Origin: Galeruca laticollis | Lineage: Eukaryota; Arthropoda; Insecta; Coleoptera; Chrysomelidae | Length of the DNA stretch: 64,000 bases | Assembly: GCA_963921935.1 (NCBI GenBank) | Contig: OY998180.1 | Coordinates: forward strand, 46,988,231 to 47,052,230 | Reading direction: 5' to 3' | Part shown: piece after piece, positions 1-8,934 of the stretch | Position numbering within the stretch: position 1 is the stretch's first letter | Layout: each line of letters begins with the position of its first letter | Position numbers and translations under genes: made by a program | Notes under the pieces: generated by a model | What the model saw: only the letters and a program-made list of their open reading frames with translations | What the model was told of the DNA's origin: nothing | The model's database searches: none

Positions 1-151
1 CGGTAAGAGAATTGAATTAAAATTTATTGAGACTGAATACAAGTTATTAGGAAGAAATAAACTTAAAATTTAGAATTTGAAAATCATGACATACCTTGCA
101 AACAAAATTTCGGTAGGGGAACTAAATTAAAATTTATTGAGGCAGCATGCA
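1..151 (+). repeat. Spaced direct repeat of about 40 bp
   Basis: Positions 1-40 and 112-151 share a motif starting CGGTA(A/G)G and containing AATTAAAATTTATTGAG, with a few substitutions. The unit is about 111 bp. The first copy is cut by the window edge, so more copies may lie to the left. It looks like a short degenerate tandem array; no function is indicated. Confidence 0.5.
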
Positions 152-585
152 ATGGTAATTTAACTGCCAAAGAAGTGAAGGAACTTGGTTATCTCATATA
201 GAGTTGGATATCGCGTGTCATATTTTGAGCTCGTATTTATTTAAAGGCATTTTTATAAAATTCACATGAAAAATGTTCGATTGTAAATTTATAAATTTTA
301 TTCTGAGTAAAAACGATACGAACCAAAAAGGAATTGTATTTAAAATTTCATTTTGAAAAGTTGTATATATATCGTATTCAAATTAAAAGAAAATTGTTAA
401 AATTGATTGGATTAACTATTGTAAAAAAAATTTTGATTATTAAAAATTATTGTTTTCTAAATTTATTCAATAAGGGCACGAAACGCAACCCAATTACGAG
501 TTTTATGATTAATCATATTTACAGCTAGCCGACATAAAAAAAGGAAGGAAATCAATTTATAACCTAGGAAGTAGAATATATTACA

Positions 586-629
<44 letters not shown>
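586..629. repeat. (TA)n microsatellite
   Basis: A near-perfect TA dinucleotide run, one of about nine in the window. No element boundary is visible next to this one. Confidence 0.9.
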
Positions 630-634
<5 letters not shown>

Positions 635-2443
635 AAATTACAATTGGGGCAATCATTTATGTTATTATATATTATTATTGTTTTTATATTTAGTTATAAA
701 AGAGTCGTTGTCTTGTTTTGTTGACTTACCTTCGGCTAGCTCTGAATTATCATATGTTAATGTTAAAAGTAACATGAAAGTAATTTTGATATATAGTCGG
801 TGGCATGTAGACTCCTCCCTTTGGGTTCAGCACGCACATAAATAAATGTAATTTAATCTTCAATATTTACTTCTTCAATTTTATGGTTCGCTATATTCAG
901 AAATTAAGTCTTTCATGAATATACACCTCTGAGTTTAATGATTCAGAATATTATTTCACCGAATGAATGAAATAAGCAAATTTTAATAAATTTATTATGG
1001 AGATTGAATAAAAATACCAACACTTTAAAGAAAATATTTTAATAAATTGTTAAGATCAAAATTTAGAATTATTTTAACATCAGATTTCCTGATACCACTC
1101 CTGCATTCTATAGTCATGCGCACTGAATACCATATAGCATGAAAACTATTGCGTCGGCGCATAGGAGAAACTTATGCTCTCATAAAGTTCCACGCGACAC
1201 TAAATGTGGAATTCACAGTCTATGTTACATGTGTGAAATGTTTATACGATTTTAACGTTCATATATCCGTTGAAATTATCAATATATTATTTAAAACTCA
1301 TTATGCAATTACATATATATAAAAAAAATACGAGTGAAGTGAAATTAGAATAGTGATAGATAGAAATAGTTAAACATGCATTAGAAGGAAAGAAATGGAA
1401 GCTAGATGATCATTTATGTACAGCGTGAACAATGATGGAACGAATTAATTATAACAAGTAAGTACAATACTATATCTATGAATTAAAATGTATGGATATC
1501 CATGTATACGATATGATATTCATTATATTATAATGTTTTTGGCCTTTTTGTGAAAATTATTATTGAAACGTTCAAAATATATTTTATTGTTCAATATTTA
1601 CTCTTTTTGGAATTCCAAAATTAATATTTAAAAAGCACAGACCATAATTTTTATCTTCGGTATAGCTATACACTGTACTGCTGCTAGCGTCACCCAGTTC
1701 TTGCGGATTTCTCAGCGGAAGAAATGCTCCTTCTGTTCACTTCCCGTTCTCACACAGTTTAATGATTAATAATGTTGCTATTTCTTAACTTTTAGCTTCA
1801 AATTTTACTTTTTATATTTTTTATTAAAAAATTTTGTAGAGGACATTTATACTGATGCTCTCTATTCTACAACCCAAGCGTGACTTCTTTTGTTTTACAA
1901 ATCAACAAACTTTTTCCTCATAAAATGCAAAGCCTCCTTTTCACTGTTTTTACCCAATAATTGTTGATTTGAATGTTTTTTGAGTAAAATTATTTATTTT
2001 AGCAGTCCTGGAGGATAACAACACTTATTTGTATATGTGTATATCGTCTTAGGGATTCCATAAAATGTCTTTTTCATTTGTTACAATATCATATTTTGTT
2101 ATTTTTCCCTTTTTAAGGTATATTTATTTATATTAAATTATAAAAAATCTACAACCTAAAATAACGAATTTTTACTAATTTTATCATATATAAACAGTTG
2201 GTTATTTCCAAATTTGCCTTTAATATTCAATATTTAATTAATAACCAACAAATTTAAGTTGGCAATAAAGTCACTACAGACAGATAGCTTGGCTCTGCTC
2301 CGTCTGTCAACCTACTATAAAGTCTTTCCAACTCTTTTTCAAATTCAATCCCTTTCTATCATCGTCTGTAAATATTGATAACCAATTATTGAGTTGAATA
2401 CTAATTTATGTTATTTCAGATTTCAAGTGATACTACATTATAA

Positions 2444-2447
2444 TTAT
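2444..2447. repeat. Left target-site duplication TTAT
   Basis: TTAT directly before the LTR's TG matches TTAT at 17200-17203 directly after the last CA. Four-base duplications are usual for Gypsy-type integrases. Confidence 0.85.
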
Positions 2448-3354
2448 TGTAATAAATACGAATACCTAAAAGATAATTTTATGGTAGAAAATTTCAGAAC
2501 ACACGGTAAAACATATTTTATTTTTCATTTAATAATAACTGGAACGCAACACACATAATGTTTAATATAAACAATACGAAGCCAAAACAGAATAGAGAAA
2601 TAAAAAACATCTTACTGGATCAAAGCGAAATAATTGTTTTGAATACAATTATTTCGATAACAAAAACTAGCACGATTCAAAAAACAAAAGCTGTTTTTTG
2701 CAACTCGACGAAAACCCCAAAACCGAAGTCGGGGGAAAACAAAAAAATGAGTGTACACGGACCAGCAGCGGCAGTGAGTGTGTACCGGGGGTCGATCACG
2801 CGAAGGGAAAGGTTTTTCCCCTGCCACAGTGAACGGTACTAGTGTTTTTTTTAGTGTTAGCGGTACGAGTGGTAAAAACTTACCCTCTACGCTAATTGCC
2901 TTTCGACATAGCACGATTCCGTTTATTGGCACGACTCGCGGTGAACAAGCAGATAGTAAAAAAAATCAAGAAAATTCCCGGCGAGACGGAGGACGTTTGA
3001 CAAGCAGTAAGTTTTTGAATTAAATTCAGATTGGGATAATTTTTACTAGTGATATATTTACTCGTTATTGGTCGAGCTGGATTCTGAACTTGGGTGTATA
3101 GGTCAATTGCTATATACAAGGTGTAGCGATAGCAAATATATTTATTAGATTTTTTTTGTTGATTGTTGATTTTTTCAAAGAGACGGGACATAGCTGTTCA
3201 CTCTCAGATTAAGTTTATCGTCCTGACAAATATATAATTTACCGTGTGTACTGGAATAATTAAGATTTTGCCGAGAGGCCGGAGCGTATGTTTTCCATAT
3301 TTTCGCGGGTTTCAGCGGAATTGCGCTGACTATTTCACTCACCTACGAAATGAA

Positions 3355-3421
3355 CCAATCAGAAGCTCTAGTCAAGTTCGGCTTACCGATAATACCAAAC
3401 TTGACTCTTGACTCTGATTGG
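3355..3421. repeat. Imperfect inverted repeat with CCAAT boxes
   Basis: Arms 3355-3381 and 3395-3421 pair imperfectly around a 13-base loop. Each outer end is a CCAAT motif in opposite orientation. It lies about 90 bases before the ATG at 3512. It may be a captured bidirectional promoter. Confidence 0.55.
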
Positions 3422-3693
3422 CCTATCAAGTTCGGTGTTTTCAGATTTGTTTACAGTGCATGTGACAGTTAAACGTCAAATATAAGTGATTACGCTGTGC
3501 ACGCATTCAAAAATGAGTAGATTTGGGATGAATTCTATCGAATCAATCAACGAAAAAATCGATGAAAATGTACCGAAAAATACGAGGAAATCGAAGGAGT
3601 ACATTTGGAAGCAATTTACCAGATTTTGCGATGAACGAAAATACCTATTAGATTTTTTATCTTTCACTCTGTTTGTGAAATAGTCTAATAAAA

Positions 3694-3868
3694 TTCCACT
3701 CGTGATTGAATTTATCTCATAAGTCTGTCTTTCATTTATGATCTCAACTGAATTGATTCGAGAAAACACCACGAGTCCGCAGGACGAGTGGTGTTTTCTC
3801 GAAACAATTCAGTTTCGTTCAAAAATGAATCGACAGACTTATCGCGAAAATTCAATCACTTGTGGTAT
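3694..3868. repeat. 175-bp palindrome with a perfect 14-bp core stem
   Basis: Outer arms 3694-3735 and 3824-3868 and inner arms 3748-3772 and 3788-3812 are inverted copies. The core is CGAGAAAACACCAC (3759-3772) pairing perfectly with 3788-3801. Inside it come tandem GA/GA mismatches, then GTCC (3775-3778) pairing with GGAC (3782-3785) around a GCA loop. As RNA this would be a long stable hairpin. Confidence 0.85.
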
Positions 3869-4944
3869 TACTACTGATAAGTCAATCTATTATAGAGAAA
3901 TATTGTTATCAGTCTTTTGTTCAGCCGTAAATTATAAATTAAAACTCTTTCTCATTTTGCCAGCGTAAACGCATAAATTTATCGTAGGTAATTATATTAC
4001 TGGAGACTTTCGCAACTTGTAACGCCAGTGTCGATAAATAATTTAAATTGTTTTCCATAGCTCATCAGAATTTTTCTTTATAGAACAAAAATTTCACTTT
4101 CGTTCCCTGAAGGTCAATGACGACCGAACGATGTAAAATGAATCATTGTTGCATATAAAGGTATTTACACGTGATAGTTATTTATTTTTCTCGACACCGG
4201 AGAATAGAAGGATTGAGAAACGAATATAGCAAACATACGCCTTTCACGCATTTTTTTTAATAAAAAGACCAAGCCGATAAGAGGGCTAGTTTTGCCGCAC
4301 CACCGAACAAACGAGAACTCTGTTCATAAATTTGATTTTGTTTTATAATTGTAGTATATACAGGAGTAGGTTTGATAATAAACCAATTTTAGATAAATAT
4401 GTATAGGTAGAGTTATACCAGGGAATTGGGATTAATTTAATCATACGGGATTGTAGTTTAATTTTAAATATATATGTATAGCTGTATAGGAGGATTTGGA
4501 GAGATTATTTTATTATATATATTTTTTGTATAACGTGGAGGTTCTACATTATTTTTCCTATCACCCTTACTCCAAAAATTTCCCCCTCTGGAGGTGTAAC
4601 AATCGTGGACGTGTGACAGAGACGAAGAGGACAAACCCTGTCCTGGCAAAGGAAGATTCATCCGTTTTAAGACCAGGCGAACCTAGCAAAAACCAATCGG
4701 ATGGGATTGCCTTACACGCTCAGCTGCGCACTGGAGGCAGAATTTGGTGGAATCGAAGGTAGGGATACTTTTTGGCATTTTGATCAAGTTATCTTACATA
4801 TCTGGAATTAAAGATTACAGTGAACTGGTGGCAGATTTTATTAGAGTGGTGAAAGCAGATTTAATTAGGGGTATACAAGTTATAACACTTTAATTTTGAT
4901 TAATACAACAAAGTAGCGGTTTTCCAAGACTATTTTGTTACAAC

Positions 4945-4956
4945 TGGTGACAGCGG
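4945..4956 (+). promoter_or_regulatory. Putative primer-binding site
   Basis: TGGTGACAGCGG begins two bases after the LTR end, where the minus-strand primer tRNA should anneal; TGG would pair with the tRNA's 3' CCA. I cannot say which tRNA. The same 13-mer CTGGTGACAGCGG recurs at 5651-5663. Confidence 0.6.
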
Positions 4957-5122
4957 GTTGCGGATCATCCCCTATTGGAACAACCTCACCCAGGGAAGGG
5001 ACAGCGGTTGTCCAAAACCATTTCTCTCTGAGAGGTATATTCGGTTGTCTGGAACCACACCCCACGAGCGGTGACAAGCGGTTCAGCTACCCTACCTAGG
5101 AGGGAGAAAATATGATGGTCGC

Positions 5123-5524
5123 AACCAGGATCTAGTATAGCGCAACATAGAGCCTACGGGACCATAGCTTCCGCTAGATCAAGACCAGTGTGCGTGGTGA
5201 AGAGCCACAACCTACACGAGTGTCACTGCGGGCGCAGAACACACTGGATCTAGACCAGAGAAGGTCGAGAAAAAATCCATACATCAGATAAAAGGTGTAA
5301 TACCGATCTGAGGTGAACATGCCAAACGGCGTAAGGTGGAATACTTCGGTCAACTAAGTATTGACAACGGAGTTTTTCTAACCAGGGTCTAGTAATTGCG
5401 CAAAACATAGCTTCCACTAGACCAAGATCAGTGTGCGTGATGAAAAATCACACCCTGCCTAACGGGTAGCACAGCTCCTGCAAATCACACTGGATCTAGA
5501 CCAGTCAAGGTCGAAAAATAATCC
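5123..5524 (+). repeat. Two diverged copies of a structured leader repeat
   Basis: Copies at 5123-5279 and 5380-5524 share blocks in the same order: ACCAGG(A/G)TCTAGT, CATAGCTTCC, CTAGA(T/C)CAAGA(C/T)CAGTGTG, CACTGGATCTAGACCAG, AAGGTCGA. In each copy CAGTGTG can pair with a downstream CACACTG, enclosing a smaller GTGGTG/CCAC-type hairpin in the first copy. Conserved pairing with changed loops suggests a folded RNA element rather than a coding repeat. Confidence 0.65.
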
Positions 5525-5651
5525 TACTCAGCAATCATCGACTGAGTTGATTTCTGCTTCACCATAAGATTGTACAAATATGGCCTAGAGTTATTACATT
5601 TACATGTTAAAAAAAATAACATCTAGCGATTATTAAGTTATGTTATTACAC

Positions 5652-5740
5652 TGGTGACAGCGGTTCCCCGATACAGGGTTGTTCGTTCAAGTCGTCACAG
5701 CGGTTCCCGATACAGGATTGGTCGTTCTAGTCGTCAAATC
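5652..5740 (+). repeat. Short tandem repeat of about 40 bp in the leader
   Basis: Units starting near 5657 and 5697 share CAGCGGTTCC, CGATACAGG and GTCGTTC; a third, more diverged unit follows to about 5770. The unit carries the same CAGCGGTT seen in the primer-binding region. Confidence 0.6.
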
Positions 5741-6126
5741 GCGAATCTGCAATACAGGGTTGTAAGTCAGCAGGGACGCCGGATCTTCACACAAGATACT
5801 CCTGTCAGGCCAAGATTATATGCCAATCTTGCTACAGCACAAGAGAATACAGGGAACGGTGAAGCTGTACGGTCTGTAACCAGAGGCTGCAATAGGCAGT
5901 AAACGGGGCATACAGGAGGGGAGAAGGCTGGAACACAGCGAGAGCTAGCCGACACTCTTCCACCGTCATCGCAGCTACCCACAGGTACAAAAGTCATCAA
6001 TTAACGGGACAAATAACATTAAAACAGATTAGTTTTGGTTTACTACTCCGTCATTGATTTTTTTTCTTCTCGTCTTAAGTTCCATTTGTTAGAATACATC
6101 ATACTCCCGAAACTACGTGAGCTTCA

Positions 6127-6145
6127 CTTTTACAAAGGGGGAAGT
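6127..6145 (+). repeat. Copy of the polypurine-tract sequence in the leader
   Basis: CTTTTACAAAGGGGGAAGT here is identical over 19 bases to 15253-15271, the purine tract before the 3' LTR. It could be an internal plus-strand priming site or a relic of recombination that rebuilt the leader. Confidence 0.7.
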
Positions 6146-6301
6146 TAACCCATCCTTAAAACATCCTATCCGTGCACCAAAAGCTATCCATTTCAGGCGT
6201 CGTAGAAGCCAGAAAGGTAGGAGTAATATAAGGTTATAAAGTTAAAAAAAATTTTTTTTCAATTAATAAATATAAAAAAGTAACCAAGTTCAGACAGCGA
6301 T

Positions 6302-7581
6302 ATGCCACTCGATTTACAAAATAGGTTAGGTACAGGCAGTCAAGGAGGCCAAGAAACCACGGGAGACACAAGCAGCATGCCGCCCACATGGAGGGTAGCA
6401 CAGGCACAACCATTAGGGGTCATAGCGGCGACTTTAGCCGATTTCACAGGTAGAGATGCGGCTAGATACATAGAGGAACTCGAATTAAGGGCTAAATTAG
6501 ACGGGTGGACGGAATCAGAAACACTAACTTTATGAAATTTAAGCTTGCGGGCGTAGCACACGATTTTTTCAAGGCGGATCCTAGGTTGGACAGAGTGTCA
6601 TATTCGGAATTTAGAGAAAAACTACTACGGAAATTTGTACCAAAAAAATCGATAGCGGATTGGTGGATGCAACTGGTGCAATGCTACCAAAGACACGATG
6701 AGGACGTAGCGTCGTTCTGCACCAGACTAAAATTAATCGGAAACAAGATACTAGAAGAGGATATAAAGGGCGCAAGTAGGGAACAAATACCAAACATACA
6801 AAAAAAACATAATTCGGTATTAATAAACCAATTCAAAGTAGGGTTGAGAAAAGACTTATTAAGGGAGGTAGGTTTTTACATTTTACACAAAGACGACATG
6901 ACACTAGAAGAAGCAGAAGAAATAGTTAGTTGTCAAGAAACAGCGGTAACTATGACAAGCGGCAGAAACAGTGGCCAGAAAGTAGCATTTATGAGTGAAC
7001 AACTGAGGTGCACAACGTGCGGAAGGTCGAATCACACTTCGGAAGAATGTAGGCAGAACGCGAAATGTTTGTTCTGTGGCAGACAGGGGCATTGGATGGC
7101 TAATTGTAGGACAAAGGAAGCAGAAGAAACAAAAAGAGAGACAAGATGCCAAATTTGCAAAAAACAAAGACACTGGGCACCGGATTGCAGAGAGAAAGGG
7201 AACGAACCAACAAATACTTGCTATTACTGTGGAAAACAAGGACATTGGGCAAAAGAATGTAGAAAGAAAATGTTCGACGAAGCAAACAAACGGAATACGA
7301 AGTACGACAGATACACCAACGGGAAAGTAAGTCCATGGAAAACGGAGAAAACTAGATATCACGGGGAAAACGAGGAAACACAACAAGGAAACTACAGAGA
7401 ATATAACAGACACAGAAACCAAAGGGAAGAGTATCATAAACAAGAAACACAGAGGAGGTCTCAACAAAATAATTTTGGGAACTACGAGAGAAACAGACGC
7501 CAAATGAACGATGATAGAAGAGGACAGTCTGAAGAAAGAGGACACACAAGTAACAAAGAATGGACGAAACATTTAAACTAG
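6302..7581 (+). pseudogene. gag: gag (capsid/nucleocapsid), frameshifted
   Basis: Gag assembles the virus-like particle and binds the genomic RNA. Coding starts at the ATG at 6302 and runs in one frame to a TGA at 6533-6535. The remaining Gag reads in another frame from about 6505 to 7581, so one base is lost or gained near 6525-6532. The second segment (358 codons from 6505) has a capsid-like helical part (residues 10-140). Four CCHC zinc knuckles follow at residues 169-182, 188-201, 215-228 and 239-252, all with C-x2-C-x4-H-x4-C spacing. A basic, Gln/Asn/Arg-rich tail ends the protein. Four knuckles is more than the one or two usual for Gypsy Gag. The tail overlaps a -1-frame ORF from 7560, where Gag-Pol frameshifting may occur. 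Confidence 0.85.
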
Positions 7582-8934
7582 TAAGGACCACAGTTAGTCC
7601 CCGGACAAGTGGCCGAGTAAACTTAACAGGGGAAACAGATTTAAATAAACCACAATGGGAAAAAACAAACCAAGAAGCAACGAATAAGGATAAACCGAGA
7701 ATGGACAAAAAGGAAAAAAAAAGAAACAATGTATCACAATGATGCAACGTCAATAACAAACGAGGATGCCCCATATATAGTAATGTTAAGGGTGAATGGT
7801 ATAAACAGACCATGTATGATAGATACAGGAGGAGCGTATTCATTAGTAAATAGGTCAATAATTGCAGACTGGGAATTAGACACAAGAATCATAGAAGAAT
7901 TAACTTTAAAAGGGATAACAGGACACACAATACAGCTGTATGGATCGACGGAATTGGCGATAAGCACAAACGGAATGAATCACAACATTTACACAAGAGC
8001 CATCGCAGCAGAAGACGAAATAATGGGATAAATACCAGTTCTTTTAGGAAGACATTTCCTAGAAAAGCAAAAAGCAATCATATCATACAAAGGAGAGCCT
8101 TCATTAGAAATATGGAAAAAAATAATACCATTGATAAACGCAAGGCAAGTTGAGAGCACAATAGATAACGGTAGAAGCACAGAAGCAAATGACCAAGTGG
8201 CAACAATAAGGAAAAAACCAGACACTACAGAAATGAACAATTGGAAGAAATGGTTAAGAATAGTGGAAACAATGTATAAAAGAAGGGACACAGAACACAG
8301 AACAATGGAGAAAAATGAGAAGGCAATGACAAGAGAAAATAAATCAAGAGCAAATCAAACAGACAAACAAAGACAAAACGGCTACAGAGACGAAAATATA
8401 GAACTATACAGAGTGAAGAAAGAAATCGACACAAAGAAAGAAGAAAGGCAGGAAACAAAAATTAACGAAGAAAGATACGGACACATAGAACAAAAGAAGA
8501 ATAGTACAGAATCAGAAACAGGGAAAAAGGGAGAAACAGAAACCAGGGAGAAGAACAAAGGAATAAAAGAAACAATAACTAACAGAAACTTCACAGGTGT
8601 ATACATAGAAGATAGCATAAGTGTACCGGCACTAACCGAAGTTCACACAATTGGGACACTAAAACATACCATAAGAGGAAATACGATTGCGTGTGAAACA
8701 CAACACAAAGGACCAGAAGCAATAAGACTAGCAAATAGCATAGCTAATAACGGGAAAAAGATTCCAATTAGAATAATAAACACATCAGCACAAGAAATAC
8801 ACCTAACAAAAGGAACCAAACTAGGAAAAGCATACGAATGTACAGAGGACACAGGACACAAACAAAAACACAGGACACGATCAGGAAATTTGACATCAAA
8901 ACAGATGAATGGATCAGAAAAAAATTCGAACTAG
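7582..8934 (+). pseudogene. pol: Pol N-terminus: aspartic protease and linker
   Basis: The protease matures the Gag-Pol polyprotein. In the ORF starting at 7729 the catalytic Asp-Thr-Gly is at residues 32-34 (7822-7830), followed by the usual hydrophobic strands. A TAA at 8029-8031 interrupts it before the expected C-terminal helix region, which continues in the same frame to 8934. From about 8131 comes a 140-residue, very Lys/Glu/Thr-rich linker, then a beta-rich segment (about 8590-8850) like that before RT in other Gypsy elements. A short ORF one frame back (7560-7742) probably joins gag to pol, with a further shift in the A-run near 7710-7727. A frame change near 8840-8930 leads to RT. 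The broken state is clear; which shifts are natural is inferred. Confidence 0.75.

Larger units (their letters stand above)
1..2443. other. AT-rich flank, no gene recognised
   Basis: No ORF here resembles a known protein. A 64-codon ORF at 334-528 is of low complexity and is not supported. The stretch holds a spaced direct repeat (1-40 and 112-151) and a (TA)n tract. If the USP8-like gene farther right continues past the Gypsy insertion, this could be intron or downstream DNA of that gene, but I found no exon for its C-terminal part. Confidence 0.5.
3330..3877 (+). other. 544-bp insert in the left LTR flanked by CTGA
   Basis: This segment is absent from the right LTR. CTGA stands at 3326-3329 and again at 3874-3877, while the right LTR has a single CTGA at 16131-16134. 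This fits an insertion with a 4-bp duplication, or a microhomology deletion in the other LTR. The segment has a promoter-like first part with inverted CCAAT boxes (3355-3360, and reversed at 3416-3421), an ATG ORF from 3512 to 3683, and a long imperfect palindrome (3694-3868). The peptide, with NTRKSKEYIWKQFTRFCDER near its middle, recalls the N-terminal SAM-like part of tyrosine-recombinase/Crypton-derived proteins. That match is by eye only. Confidence 0.7.
2448..4942 (+). repeat. 5' LTR (2495 bp)
   Basis: It begins TGTAATAAATACG and ends TTTTGTTACA. It matches the right LTR at 15274-17199 over its whole length, except for a 544-bp segment at 3330-3873 and about 19 bp near 3150-3170 present only here. 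It should hold promoter, transcription start and polyadenylation signals, but I could not place them reliably. A GC-richer block at about 2750-2960, with one ORF per copy (2558-2842 and 15384-15719), lies in both LTRs. Those ORFs differ by a frame-changing indel between copies and resemble nothing known, so I do not call them genes. Confidence 0.93.
4943..6301 (+). other. Gypsy leader (5' untranslated region)
   Basis: This is 1.36 kb between the 5' LTR and the first gag ATG. It holds the primer-binding site, a recurring GACAGCGGTT motif, two copies of a roughly 150-nt structured repeat (5123-5279, 5380-5524), short tandem repeats of about 40 bp (5652-5740), and a duplicate of the polypurine-tract sequence (6127-6145). 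No ORF in it is convincing. Packaging, dimerisation or internal initiation signals would be expected here, but none can be identified by sequence alone. Confidence 0.75.

Noticed and set aside
2558..2842. ORF in the LTR, also at 15384-15719
   Set aside because: The two near-identical LTR copies disagree in frame after a one-base difference, and no protein similarity is seen.
3773..3787. Hammerhead ribozyme, because of GAGTCC-GCA-GGACGA
   Set aside because: Only the stem II look-alike is present. The CUGAUGA core and the GAAAC strand with stems I and III are absent around it; flanking bases instead form a continuous perfect stem.
6904..7572. 222-codon minus-strand ORF across gag
   Set aside because: It is the antisense of the zinc-knuckle and basic part of gag. 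Its composition is explained by A-rich sense coding and it has no family resemblance.
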